This document shows, piece by piece, positions 16,406 through 24,967 of a stretch of 64,000 nt of DNA. A model generated the notes under the pieces. It ran no database searches. It saw only the letters and a program-made list of their open reading frames with translations, and was not told the DNA's origin. The first letter of the stretch is position 1, and each line of letters opens with the position of its first letter. Both the position numbers and the translations under genes were made by a program. The DNA comes from an uncultured Alphaproteobacteria bacterium (GTDB lineage Bacteria > Pseudomonadota > Alphaproteobacteria > JALCBB01), in the NCBI GenBank assembly GCA_958267355.1, contig OY279575.1, forward strand, positions 1,496,295 to 1,560,294. Direction: 5' to 3'.

Positions 16406-17255
16406 AGGCTTGAAATTATAGTACGCAACGAGGGTAGAGAATGATAGTACGAGATGATAGTACGAGATGATAGTACGGGATGATAGTACGGGATGATAGT
16501 ACGGAACGATAGGGACAAATCAGGCGGGAATGTGGCGGCGGGAAGAAGGCGATTTTCTAGAATATTCTGCTGGGGCTTTGCATTGGGGCGGGGATTTTGT
16601 CAGGGCTTGGCTTATCGCTTGGCAAGATCAGCAAATTTCAAAGCGGCGATAAGGAAAGGGACGGGAAATTCACGAGGACAAGCAGGGGTACAGCCCATAT
16701 AAATTGAAGTGTAAATTGAGGGGTACCTTTGGGGTTCATTTTGGGAGTAGATTGGGCAGATTGATTTTTTCCCATCCGCGTCTGGGTTTTAGACAAAGTT
16801 TTCTTGGCTCTTGCCTGTAGGTTTGACTCAGCAGTCTAACAGAATTGTTTTGGCTTGGCAGGCTGGAAAAGAACCATTTATTTTTTAGAGAATTTGTGCA
16901 GAACGAGTTTTTGAAGTGGAGAAGTTGGTTGAAGATTAAGGAAAAAATCTTAGGCAAAAACTCTTTTTCTTTATTGTATCGTAGATTAAGCGGATTCGGC
17001 TTTGTTTGATTGCTGGAGGGGATAAATTTTTGCTCGCGGTGTATTTTGACAAGAGTACTTAATGGATTGTGATATAGTCTGTGATAATTTTTTGGATGAA
17101 ATTTCTTCCACAGAGGAGTTCCGTGCAACAGAAATAAAAATAATAAATTTTAAATTAAATTAATTTATTATTTTATTTTTTTGTTCCTTTCTATTCCATT
17201 TACTCTCTATCTTTCTATATAAGGTGTCTTTCTGTATAAGGTTTTTTTCTAGTGA
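16406..17255. other. Candidate chromosomal replication origin (oriC) region
   Basis: This 850-bp non-coding gap lies between divergent ppsR and hemE, the conserved alphaproteobacterial origin location. Its composition departs sharply from the rest. From about 16,700 it is AT-rich, and 17132-17182 is 51 nt with no G or C, suitable as an unwinding element. A near-consensus DnaA box (TGTGCAGAA, 16895-16903, one mismatch to TTATnCACA on the other strand) was found; no perfect TTATCCACA was seen by eye. A 13-bp tandem array lies at its left end. Gene polarity switches from mostly minus to mostly plus here. Confidence 0.7.
16441..16512. repeat. 13-bp tandem array at the ppsR side of oriC
   Basis: Five units of ATGATAGTACGAG/GGG in perfect register, with a degenerate sixth. 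It lies in the upstream region of ppsR. Confidence 0.9.
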
Positions 17256-18479
17256 TTGGTCTATATTGCTCTCTTCCCATCTCTGAACTGTGTCTTTCTT
17301 GTGTCTGGCTCTCCCAACTCTATTTTTCTACGCACCTTGGCAGGAGCGGTAATTCGTCCGCCACCTGTCTGGTTAATGCGTCAGGCAGGACGCTACCTGC
17401 CCGAATATCGCACTCTTAGAGCCCAACAAAATGAGTCCCAACAAAATGAATCTAGGCAGAACGATGGCGTAGCCAACGATGGTTTTATTTCCTTTTGTCG
17501 GAGTGAGTCCGCAACAACACAAGCCGCGTTGCAACCTTTGCGCCGCTTTTGCCAACTGGACGCAGCAATTGTTTTTTCTGATATTTTGGTGATTGCCGAA
17601 GCCTTAGGCTTGCGGGTGTCTTTTGGGGTAGGGGGGCCTGTGCTGGATAAACCCCTAGATGACAGAGCCATAGAAAAATTGCTAGAAGATCGTGTTTCCT
17701 TGGAGCCACATCGCTATGATTTTGTCGCCCGTGCCTGTCAAGGATTGGTGCAAGGGTTGCAGGAAAATCATTTTCTTGTGCCGACAATTGGCTTTGCGGG
17801 TGCGCCTTGGACTTTGGCTTGTTATTTGTTGCAGGGCAGGGCGGAGAAAAACTTTCCGCGGGCTTGTGCTTTTGTTCGCCGTGCCCCTGATTTGGCAGAT
17901 GCCTTCTTGGCACTCTTGGCACGAGAAGCCGCGGATCTACTGGCGGCACAAAGGACAGGTGGGGCTGAAGTTTTTCAACTCTTTGATTCGTGGAGCGGAC
18001 TTTTGCACGGCAAAGAAAATACGCGTTTTTCACTGACTCCCGCCAAGACAGTTTTTCGCCTCTTGCGCGAAGGGGAAGCCCGTGCGACAAAAAGTTCAGA
18101 AACCCGTTTCAGTACTCCGTTAATCTTCCATGCCCGCGGGGCAGGGGTGGCGTGGCAAGAAGTGGTGCGGCAATTTTCAGGCTTAGATGTTGCTCTGTCG
18201 CCTGATGCTTCGGTTGATCTAGCGGCGTTGGTGGGGCAACTGGAAACCCTTGAGCGCGACCCAGCCCTTACCCGTAAGATTGTTGTCCAAGGCAATTTAG
18301 ATCCGCAGTTCTTCTTGCCGAGCCGTGATGGGTCAGAGATGTGCCAAGTTTTGCAAGCCAAGGCACAAGCCATGCGCGGACGGCCGTGGGTGGTTAATCT
18401 TGGTTCGGGAATTCCTCCCGATGCGGCACCCGAGCGGGTGGCAGAGTTTTTATCTGCGGTCAAAGAAATTCAGGCGTGA
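17256..18479 (+). CDS. hemE: Uroporphyrinogen decarboxylase
   Basis: HemE converts uroporphyrinogen III to coproporphyrinogen III in haem synthesis. The signature RPPPVWLMRQAGRYLPEYR and the motifs DAAIVFSDILVIAEALG, GFAGAPWTLACYLLQG, LFDSWSGLL and NLGSGIPPDAAPERV are intact. After LPEYRTLRA, an Asn/Gln-rich insert (NESQQNESRQND) encoded by 15-bp repeats (17423-17470) replaces the usual short loop. No ATG fits: the frame opens with TTG at 17256, and GTG at 17301 is an equally good or better start. It is first in hemE-hemH-hemJ, transcribed away from the candidate origin. Confidence 0.93.
   Translation: MVYIALFPSLNCVFLVSGSPNSIFLRTLAGAVIRPPPVWLMRQAGRYLPEYRTLRAQQNESQQNESRQNDGVANDGFISFCRSESATTQAALQPLRRFCQLDAAIVFSDILVIAEALGLRVSFGVGGPVLDKPLDDRAIEKLLEDRVSLEPHRYDFVARACQGLVQGLQENHFLVPTIGFAGAPWTLACYLLQGRAEKNFPRACAFVRRAPDLADAFLALLAREAADLLAAQRTGGAEVFQLFDSWSGLLHGKENTRFSLTPAKTVFRLLREGEARATKSSETRFSTPLIFHARGAGVAWQEVVRQFSGLDVALSPDASVDLAALVGQLETLERDPALTRKIVVQGNLDPQFFLPSRDGSEMCQVLQAKAQAMRGRPWVVNLGSGIPPDAAPERVAEFLSAVKEIQA
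17423..17470. repeat. In-frame 15-bp repeat inside hemE
   Basis: Two good copies of CAACAAAATGAGTCC and two degenerate ones, read as Gln-Gln-Asn-Glu-Ser units. Confidence 0.8.
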
Positions 18480-19600
18480 GGGTGATGATTAGAATTTCAT
18501 CTGCGCCGCAAATTTCTCCTGCGCTTTCTTCTTCATCGCTGTCTCAGGCAGGGCAAACGGGAGTTGTTTTGTGTAATCTCGGCACACCTGCGGCAGCAGA
18601 CGAAGCCGCAGTGCGGGTCTGGCTAGCGGCAATGTTGTCGGACAGGCGGATTGTCAATCTACCGCCCCTGCTATGGAAGCCGATTTTATATGGCGCAATC
18701 TTGCGCCGCCGCCCTGCACCCGTGGCAGAGAAATACGCGGCGATTTGGGATCACGCCCGCGACTCTTCGCCTCTGCTTTCTCTGACGCAATGTTTGAGCG
18801 ATGGAGTCCGCCGCCGCTGGCAAGAGAAAGAGCGGTTAGAAAAGGGGCAGGCTGAAACCAGTCTGCCGATTCGCATTGCAACAGCCATGCGCTATGGAGC
18901 CCCTTCGGTGCCTGATGTTTTGGAAGGTCTTGTCCGCGAGGGCTGTCGGCGTTTGTTGGTGGTGCCGCTCTATCCGCAGTTTTCGTTTTCAACCAGCGAA
19001 TCAATCACAGACGCAGTACGACTCTGGCACAGGCACACAAGAATCGGCCAGCGAGTAAAAATTACTTACGCGCCTTCTTGGTATGAAAATAAAACTTACA
19101 TTGCCGCCCTTGCTGACTCAATTGAAAAATCTTTTGCCCAGCAAAAAATCCAACCCGAACTTTTGTTGGTCTCATTCCACGGCTTGCCCGAAAAATCTGT
19201 GCGGCAGGGGGATCCCTATCGTAGCGAGTGCGAAGCTACCTTTCGTTTGCTCCAAGCCGAACTACGCATTCGTGGCTGGGGAGGAAACATTCAACTCACC
19301 TTTCAATCAAGATTTGGCCCCATGCCGTGGTTGCAACCCTACACAGCCGACCAAGCCCGCACCGCCGCTCACCAAGGGGTGCGGCATTTGGCGGTGGCAA
19401 CACCGGGCTTTGCCACCGATTGTTTGGAAACCCTAGAAGAAATCGGCGTAGAGCTCCGCGACTCGTTTTTGGCGGCGGGGGGCACAAGCTTTGTCGCTGT
19501 CCCGTGCTTGAATGCGTCTGGTGCTCACGCCGAACTTCTTGTCCAGCTGATAGCGGCAAATTTGCGCTCAAGCTTGCATAATGGCGCGCTGCGGGGCTAG
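18476..19600 (+). CDS. hemH: Ferrochelatase
   Basis: HemH inserts Fe2+ into protoporphyrin IX. It has 374 residues with the N-terminal GVVLCNLGTPAAADEAAV, the active-site region LLLVSFHGLPEKSVRQGDPY (catalytic His) and the C-terminal ATPGFATDCLETLEEIG containing the conserved Glu residues. The GTG at 18476 overlaps the hemE stop as GTGA; GTG 18482 and ATG 18485 are close alternatives. An N-terminal lead of about 25 residues precedes the fold. Confidence 0.96.
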   Translation: MRVMIRISSAPQISPALSSSSLSQAGQTGVVLCNLGTPAAADEAAVRVWLAAMLSDRRIVNLPPLLWKPILYGAILRRRPAPVAEKYAAIWDHARDSSPLLSLTQCLSDGVRRRWQEKERLEKGQAETSLPIRIATAMRYGAPSVPDVLEGLVREGCRRLLVVPLYPQFSFSTSESITDAVRLWHRHTRIGQRVKITYAPSWYENKTYIAALADSIEKSFAQQKIQPELLLVSFHGLPEKSVRQGDPYRSECEATFRLLQAELRIRGWGGNIQLTFQSRFGPMPWLQPYTADQARTAAHQGVRHLAVATPGFATDCLETLEEIGVELRDSFLAAGGTSFVAVPCLNASGAHAELLVQLIAANLRSSLHNGALRG

Positions 19601-19609
19601 GCTGTTTTG

Positions 19610-20134
19610 ATGCTCTATTTGTTTGTCCAAGCCCTGCACATTGTGGCAGTGATTTTTTGGCTGGCGGCTCTGCTCTATCTGCCGCGTCTCTTTGTCTATC
19701 ATGCAGAAGCACTGGCTAGCCATAAAGCCGCCGCCAAAGCCCTGCAGGACACACCACAGCAAGAAGCCCCTGCCGAAGCCACGCTAAAAGCCAAGGGACA
19801 GGCAGAAGTCTTTGTGGGTATGGAACGCCGTCTGTTGCGTACCATTGCCACCCCCGCACTGATAGCGACTCTGTTTCTTGGCTTGCTTCTGGTTGCCCAG
19901 CTGGGAGCGGGTGCCGCTCGCCCATGGTTTCTTTTGAAGTTTCTGTTGGTCTTGTGTTTGTTTGCCTTTCACGGCTTGCTCGCGAAATGGCGTAAGCAAC
20001 TTGAAGTAGCAACGGAGAATTTAGGGCAAGATTTCCCCCATCCCTCGGGGCAATTTTTTCGCCGCATTAATGAAGTCCCTGCTGTCTTGGCAATGGGTAT
20101 TGTTTTGCTTGTGGTCTTGAAGATTCCTGCGTGA
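19610..20134 (+). CDS. hemJ: Protoporphyrinogen oxidase HemJ
   Basis: HemJ (UPF0093) is the oxygen-independent protoporphyrinogen IX oxidase common in alphaproteobacteria. It has four hydrophobic segments, the conserved His in YLFVQALHIVAVIFWLAALLYLPRLFVYH, MERRLLRTIATPA, and the C-terminal RRINEVPAVLAMGIVLLVVLK. Between the first and second helix lies an Ala/Gln/Lys/Glu-rich insert (about 37-65) longer than usual. The ATG at 19610 is preferred over the TTG one codon earlier. It is the last gene of the hem cluster. Confidence 0.93.
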   Translation: MLYLFVQALHIVAVIFWLAALLYLPRLFVYHAEALASHKAAAKALQDTPQQEAPAEATLKAKGQAEVFVGMERRLLRTIATPALIATLFLGLLLVAQLGAGAARPWFLLKFLLVLCLFAFHGLLAKWRKQLEVATENLGQDFPHPSGQFFRRINEVPAVLAMGIVLLVVLKIPA

Positions 20135-20164
20135 AATTGTCTCTCAATTTTTTTCAATTTTCTC
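20135..20164. terminator. T-rich gap between convergent hemJ and the pseudouridine synthase gene
   Basis: The gap holds two copies of a TCTCTCAATTTTT unit. Runs of T would suit termination of hemJ, but no strong GC stem precedes them, so this is weak. Confidence 0.25.
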
Positions 20165-21271
20165 TCAATTTTTCTTTGCCTGTCGCCGTGTAGATTTCTT
20201 TGTGCCTACCGAGGGGCGGGTAGGGCTTTGTTTGGTTGGCGCGGCATGGACTTGGCTTAAGTTTAAGCTGGCGCAGAACCTTTCAACCACAGCAGGCGAG
20301 AGTTCAGAAACAGCTCCCTGCGGCAAAGAGCCCAGTCGCACTTCGCCATACTGCAAACGAACCAAACGATTGACCCGCCAACCAAATAAAGCGGCAAGAC
20401 GGCGCAATTCGCGTCCGCGCCCTTCGCTGAGCGCAACTTCTAGCCAAACATTGCCACGGCGTACAGTACCACGGCGTACAGTACCACGGCGTACAGAGTG
20501 CTGTCCTGCGTGGCGAATAGAATTCGCTCCCGCATCTTTTGCTCGTGGATTTTTTTGCTTTCTATTTTTTCCGCCCGACACTTTTTGTTGCGCTTTTTGC
20601 GCTCCCATCAGCCGCACCGAACGCACCTGTGTTGCCCGTCCGTCGAGTTTGGGCCCCCGCGCCAGCCGTGCCAGATCACGCTCCGAGATAACGCCAAAAA
20701 CCCGCAAACGATAACGGCGTACCACGCCATTACGCGGCAATTCTAAAGCCCGCTTCAAAGCTCCGTTGTTGGTGAGGAGCAAAAGCCCTTCCGAATCCAA
20801 GTCTAAACGCCCGACCGCATGCAAGCCGCGCAGGCGCGTCGGCAAGACTTCGTCTAGGTACGGCACGGCAGCACCATCTTTGCCGATTTTCCGCGCCCCC
20901 GTTTTTGCCCCACGCCGCTCCACCAGCACCCCCCGCGGCTTGTGATACCGCCACAGACGCGGCGGCTCCAGCTGTGGCAGAAGCACACCCCTGACCCGCA
21001 GGTGGCGTATCTCGGCAGGGGTAAGCCGTTGGGCAGGCTCGCGTAGCACCGTGCCTTTTAGGGATACCGCCCCCGCCCGCACCCAAGCTTCAGCAGTACG
21101 CCGCGAAGCCAATCCGCTCTGGGCGATGGCGTGGGCAATCTTAAGGCTCTGTTGCGCTCTGCTCTGTTGCGCTCGGCTCTGTTGCGCGTGACTCTGTTGC
21201 GCTCTGCTCTTTGCCACGCCCGCGGGCTTGCCTTGTTTGCGTGGTAGAGTCTTTGTTGTGCTCTTTGCCAT
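20165..21271 (-). CDS. rRNA pseudouridine synthase, RsuA/RluB/E/F family
   Basis: The protein has 368 residues from the ATG at 21271. An S4 RNA-binding domain (KIAHAIAQSGLASRRTAEAWVRAGAV, about 43-90) precedes the catalytic domain with GLHAVGRLDLDSEGLLLLTNNG (catalytic Asp) and GRGRELRRLAALFGWRVNRLVRLQYGEV. The specific rRNA site cannot be assigned. Residues about 22-42 are SRAQQ units from a 15-bp array (21146-21205). A second array (20454-20498) encodes an Arg-rich insert (VRRGT units) in the catalytic domain. The C-terminus is basic. It is divergent from tadA across a 14-bp tandem array. Confidence 0.9.
   Translation of the reverse strand: MAKSTTKTLPRKQGKPAGVAKSRAQQSHAQQSRAQQSRAQQSLKIAHAIAQSGLASRRTAEAWVRAGAVSLKGTVLREPAQRLTPAEIRHLRVRGVLLPQLEPPRLWRYHKPRGVLVERRGAKTGARKIGKDGAAVPYLDEVLPTRLRGLHAVGRLDLDSEGLLLLTNNGALKRALELPRNGVVRRYRLRVFGVISERDLARLARGPKLDGRATQVRSVRLMGAQKAQQKVSGGKNRKQKNPRAKDAGANSIRHAGQHSVRRGTVRRGTVRRGNVWLEVALSEGRGRELRRLAALFGWRVNRLVRLQYGEVRLGSLPQGAVSELSPAVVERFCASLNLSQVHAAPTKQSPTRPSVGTKKSTRRQAKKN
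20454..20498. repeat. In-frame 15-bp repeat in the pseudouridine synthase gene (catalytic domain)
   Basis: Three units of CCACGGCGTACAGTA in register, the third differing only at the end. On the minus strand it encodes Arg-Arg-Gly-Thr-Val units. Confidence 0.9.
21146..21205. repeat. In-frame 15-bp repeat in the pseudouridine synthase gene (N-terminus)
   Basis: Four units of GCTCTGTTGCGCTCT and variants, encoding Ser-Arg/His-Ala-Gln-Gln on the minus strand just before the S4 domain. Confidence 0.9.
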
Positions 21272-21294
21272 CACGATTCCTGCGTTCCTGCACC

Positions 21295-21350
21295 CCACAT
21301 TCTGCACGCCACACTCTGCACTCCACACTCTGCACTCCACACTCTGCACC
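21295..21350. repeat. 14-bp tandem array between the pseudouridine synthase gene and tadA
   Basis: Four units of CCACACTCTGCACT and variants fill the divergent promoter gap. Confidence 0.9.
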
Positions 21351-21368
21351 CTGCGACAAAGCACTTGA

Positions 21369-21896
21369 ATGACAGACTCCCGTCGCGCAAAAACGGAAAG
21401 CGAATCTATGGCACGGGCACTGCAACTCGCAGAAACCGCCGCCCAAGCAGGCGAAGTGCCTGTCGGAGCCATAATCACCTGCCCGCCCCTAGAGAGCAAG
21501 AGCCAGCCACTTGTCGCCCGCTCCGCCGAACAAATCATTGCCCAAGCCGAAAACCGCGTAGAACGCGACCAAGATGGCACCGCTCACGCCGAACTTCTGG
21601 CGTTGCGGCAAGCGGCGACGGTTTTGGGCAGACACCTAGAAAGTGCCACGCTTTGGGTCACCCTAGAGCCCTGTGCGATGTGTGCCGAGGCGGCAAGCCA
21701 TGCCCGTCTGGGACGCTTGGTCTTTGCGGCGGGTGATCCGCGTTGGGGTGCCGTAGAACACGGGGCGCGGCTCTACGACCAGCCGTGGTCGCGCTGGCGG
21801 CCTGAAGTCATCGCTGGCGTCAAAGAAGAAGAAGCGAAGGCTTTGTTGCAGAATTTTTTCGCCGCCAAGCGAACAGGCAAAGCCGTGTCTTCTTGA
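21369..21896 (+). CDS. tadA: tRNA-specific adenosine deaminase
   Basis: TadA deaminates the wobble adenosine 34 of tRNA-Arg(ACG) to inosine. It has 175 residues. The zinc/catalytic motif TAHAELLAL (His-Ala-Glu) and the Cys pair EPCAMC are intact, with the downstream LVFAAGDPRWGAVEHG. The ATG at 21369 has no strong Shine-Dalgarno. The stop lies 11 nt before the rsmD ATG, so the two are probably co-transcribed. Confidence 0.94.
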   Translation: MTDSRRAKTESESMARALQLAETAAQAGEVPVGAIITCPPLESKSQPLVARSAEQIIAQAENRVERDQDGTAHAELLALRQAATVLGRHLESATLWVTLEPCAMCAEAASHARLGRLVFAAGDPRWGAVEHGARLYDQPWSRWRPEVIAGVKEEEAKALLQNFFAAKRTGKAVSS

Positions 21897-21907
21897 AGAA
21901 GATTAAA

Positions 21908-22498
21908 ATGGGACAGGTGCGAATCTTGGGCGGCAGGTGGCGCGGACGCAGCTTGGCAGTGCCAAGTGGCGTGCGTCCCGTAACGGGGCGGGCGCGGGAG
22001 ACGCTGTTTTCTATGGCGCAAGCCCGCGATTGGCTGGCAGAGGCACGAGTCTTAGATTGCTTCGCAGGCTCGGGTGCCTTGGGCTTAGAAGCTCTATCTC
22101 GCGGCGCACAGCAGGCAGATTTTTTAGAGACGCGTGCCAAGGTCTTGAAGGAAAACCTATCCCTCTTTTGCGGCGAAGATCCAGCCCCCCCTGCCCGTCT
22201 GGTCGGAAAAGATGCACTCAAGCCGCCGCCACCGCCCGATGGCTTGGCTGTCCAGTTGGTTTTTGCTGACCCGCCGTGGCGGACGGGCGAGTCGCTCTAT
22301 ACGAAGTGTTTTACTGCCCTACTGGCACAGGGCTGGATTGACGCTAAAACAGTTCTGATTGCCTTTCAGCGTGTTGCCAAGCCTGGCTGCTCCGCCCCGC
22401 CGAGTGCCCTAGAAGCCGCACCCTTTGAAGTCTTAGAGCGGCGGCAGGTGGGGGATGGCGAAATTGTCTTCTTGCGGGGAATTTTCTCAATTTTCTAG
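21908..22498 (+). CDS. rsmD: 16S rRNA (guanine966-N2)-methyltransferase
   Basis: RsmD methylates G966 of 16S rRNA. It has 196 residues from the ATG at 21908. The family signature RILGGRWRGRSLAVP, RPVTGRARETLFSM, SAM-binding LDCFAGSGALGLEALSRGA and catalytic FADPPW are present. The conserved RPT motif reads RPV here. It is downstream of tadA in the same direction. Confidence 0.92.
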   Translation: MGQVRILGGRWRGRSLAVPSGVRPVTGRARETLFSMAQARDWLAEARVLDCFAGSGALGLEALSRGAQQADFLETRAKVLKENLSLFCGEDPAPPARLVGKDALKPPPPPDGLAVQLVFADPPWRTGESLYTKCFTALLAQGWIDAKTVLIAFQRVAKPGCSAPPSALEAAPFEVLERRQVGDGEIVFLRGIFSIF

Positions 22499-22569
22499 GG
22501 CGTGGCTATCTTTTTTGCGCTTTCTCTAGGCTTTGCCTTAAGCGGCAGGCAAGCCTATTGTTAGACCTT

Positions 22570-23550
22570 ATGACGGCTTCAAAAATTGCCCTAATTGGGG
22601 CAGGACAAATTGGCGGTAGTCTGGCTTTGCTCTCGGCTCTTAGGGGCTTGGGCAATCCTGTGCTGGTGGATCTGCAGGGCGGAGTCGCCGCAGGGAAAGC
22701 CCTAGACCTCGCACAAGCAGGCAATATCTTGGGCTACGACACGCCGCTGGCGGGGGGCGGGCTTACCCCTCCTGAAAGTGAAGGCGAGGTCAGGGAGGGC
22801 AATATAGAAGGAGCGGCAGTGGCAATTGTCACCGCCGGTGTGCCGCGCCGTCCAGGGATGAGCCGCGACGATCTGCTAGAGACCAACTTTCGCGTGATGC
22901 AGTCGGTGGGTAAATTATTGCGCACCCAAGCCCCTGATGCTTTTGTCATCTGTGTAACCAATCCGTTGGATGCAATGGTTTGGGCTTTGCAACAAGCCAG
23001 TGGCTTGCCGCCGCAGAAGGTGGTGGGTATGGCGGGGGTATTAGACACGGCGCGTTTGAAGCTGTTTCTCGGACAAGCCTTGGGCGTATCGCCACAAGAT
23101 GTTTCTGCGCAACTGCTTGGCGGTCACGGCGATGCAATGGTGCCGCTCTTGCGGTATACCTCGGTTGGTGGAATTCCGCTTGAAGAATTTGTCGCCACGG
23201 GAAAGATTTCACAAGAGCAAGTGGAAGCGATTTTTCAACGCACCCGTGATGGGGGTGCGGAAATTGTCAAGCTCTTGCAGAGTGGTTCGGCGTTTTATGC
23301 CCCTGCGGCGGCGGCGGCGACAATGGCGCGTTCCTATCTATTGGATGAAAAACGGCTTCTTCCTGCCGCCGCCCATTTGGCAGGTGCCTACGGCTATCAA
23401 GATCTCTATGCAGGTGTGCCTGTTGTTATTGGTGCGGGCGGGGTGGAGCGCGTGATTGAGTTGCAGTTGAATGAAGCCGAACAGGCGGAATTTGCGGCTT
23501 CGGTTGCAGGAGTTGAAAAACTTATAGAAACTTGTAAGCAGTGGCTTTGA
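22570..23550 (+). CDS. mdh: Malate dehydrogenase
   Basis: This is an LDH-like malate dehydrogenase that oxidises malate to oxaloacetate with NAD+. It has 326 residues from the ATG at 22570. The NAD-binding loop GAGQIGGSLA, the substrate loop GVPRRPGMSRDDLLETN, CVTNPLDAMV and the catalytic His in LLGGHGDAMVPL are canonical. It heads the TCA-cycle cluster mdh-sucC-sucD-sucA-sucB, the usual alphaproteobacterial order. Confidence 0.96.
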   Translation: MTASKIALIGAGQIGGSLALLSALRGLGNPVLVDLQGGVAAGKALDLAQAGNILGYDTPLAGGGLTPPESEGEVREGNIEGAAVAIVTAGVPRRPGMSRDDLLETNFRVMQSVGKLLRTQAPDAFVICVTNPLDAMVWALQQASGLPPQKVVGMAGVLDTARLKLFLGQALGVSPQDVSAQLLGGHGDAMVPLLRYTSVGGIPLEEFVATGKISQEQVEAIFQRTRDGGAEIVKLLQSGSAFYAPAAAAATMARSYLLDEKRLLPAAAHLAGAYGYQDLYAGVPVVIGAGGVERVIELQLNEAEQAEFAASVAGVEKLIETCKQWL

Positions 23551-23589
23551 GTTGTTTGTGCGCAATCGCTTTGTCTTTTTCTATCGCCG

Positions 23590-24966
23590 ATGAAACTTCA
23601 CGAATACCAAGCCAAAAAATTGTTAGCGGCGGCGGGTGTGGCTGTGCCGCAGGGAGTGCGGGTGCGCTCGCCTGCCTGTGTGCAGAAAGTTTTTGCCGCC
23701 AAGTTGGATAAACCTTGGGTTGTAAAGGCACAAATTCACGCTGGCGGACGCGGTAAGGGAAAGTTTTTGTCAGGGGCCCACCAAGGCAAGGGCGGGGTGG
23801 AGCTGGTTTCAAATCCGCGAGCCTTAGAGCAAGTGGTGCGGGCGATGCTGGGCCACCCCTTGCGGACAGCCCAGACAGGAGCCGAAGGGCAGATTGTGCG
23901 CAATCTTTGGGTGGAGGCAGGAAGTCAAATTGACCGCGAAATTTACCTTTCCTTGGTGCCCGATCGGGCGGCGGAGCGTATGACTCTTGTTGCCTCTGCC
24001 GAAGGCGGTATGGATATTGAAACGGTTGCCGAAAAGCATCCTGAAGCCATCTTGCGTCTGCCGCTTGACCCCGCGGTGGGGTGGAGTCCGCATATGGGGC
24101 GGAGCTTAGTCAAGGGGCTTGCTTTGCAGGGTGCGGCGGCGGCTTCGTTTTTGGCTTTGGTGCGGGCTCTGATTGATTTTGCCGAGCGGCATGACGCGAG
24201 CTTGGTTGAGATTAATCCTTTGGCGATTACCAAGGCGGGGCAAGCCATTGCTTTGGACGCCAAGATTCAAATTGATGATTCGGCTTTGTTTCGCCAGCCG
24301 CGTTTGGCGAAGTTGGAAGACCGCTACGAGATGAGTGCCGAAGAACGGCAAGCCCGCGCCCACGATTTGAGCTATGTCAAACTGGATGGCGAAATTGGGT
24401 GCATGGTGAATGGTGCAGGCTTGGCGATGGCGACGATGGATATTATTGCCGCTCACGGGGGCACACCTGCGAACTTTTTGGATGTGGGCGGGGGGGCGAC
24501 TCGTGAGAAGGTAGAAGCGGCGTTTCGGATTATTTTGCGCGACAAAGATGTGCGGACTGTGCTGGTGAATATTTTTGGTGGGATTATGCGTTGTGATGTG
24601 ATTGCTGAAGGTGTGGTCGCGGCAGCGCGCAATTTGGGTTTGCAGGTGCCTTTGGTGGTGCGTTTAGAAGGTACCAAGGTTGCAGAAGGTAAAAAGATTT
24701 TATCTGAGTCGGGGTTAGAGATTATTCCTGCCGATACGTTAGCCGATGCCGCGACCAAAGCTGTTGCCGCCGCCCAGGGTGCAAAACAAAGCCCGAAAAA
24801 AGCCGCAAAAAATACGCGGGGCAAGAAGACAAAGACGAAAGGCGCAAATAAGAAAGTAGCCCAGAAAAAAACAACAGGGAAAAAAGCAAGAAAGGCGACA
24901 AAGAAAAAGGTGGCAAAGAAAGCCACAAAGAAAAAATCACCAAACAAGGCAAAACGGCGTAGCTAA
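23590..24966 (+). CDS. sucC: Succinyl-CoA ligase beta subunit with a Lys-rich tail
   Basis: SucC pairs with SucD to interconvert succinyl-CoA and succinate with nucleotide triphosphate formation. The ATP-grasp N-terminus [25 protein letters not shown] and the C-terminal [13 protein letters not shown] and [11 protein letters not shown] are intact. The fold ends near residue 396. Residues about 397-458 are an added low-complexity tail of Lys with Ala, Thr and Gly (KKATKKK-type units), absent from ordinary SucC. The sucD ATG follows one base after the stop. Confidence 0.95.
   Translation: MKLHEYQAKKLLAAAGVAVPQGVRVRSPACVQKVFAAKLDKPWVVKAQIHAGGRGKGKFLSGAHQGKGGVELVSNPRALEQVVRAMLGHPLRTAQTGAEGQIVRNLWVEAGSQIDREIYLSLVPDRAAERMTLVASAEGGMDIETVAEKHPEAILRLPLDPAVGWSPHMGRSLVKGLALQGAAAASFLALVRALIDFAERHDASLVEINPLAITKAGQAIALDAKIQIDDSALFRQPRLAKLEDRYEMSAEERQARAHDLSYVKLDGEIGCMVNGAGLAMATMDIIAAHGGTPANFLDVGGGATREKVEAAFRIILRDKDVRTVLVNIFGGIMRCDVIAEGVVAAARNLGLQVPLVVRLEGTKVAEGKKILSESGLEIIPADTLADAATKAVAAAQGAKQSPKKAAKNTRGKKTKTKGANKKVAQKKTTGKKARKATKKKVAKKATKKKSPNKAKRRS
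24778..24963. repeat. Low-complexity Lys-codon region at the sucC 3' end
   Basis: AAA/AAG-dominated sequence encodes the basic C-terminal extension of SucC. It is degenerate, without one strict period. Confidence 0.8.
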
Positions 24967-24967
24967 G

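Noticed and set aside
16441..16512. CRISPR or DnaA-box iterons
   Set aside because: Units are contiguous 13-bp copies with no spacers, and their sequence (ATGATAGTACGAG) has no DnaA-box core. They are treated as a tandem array.
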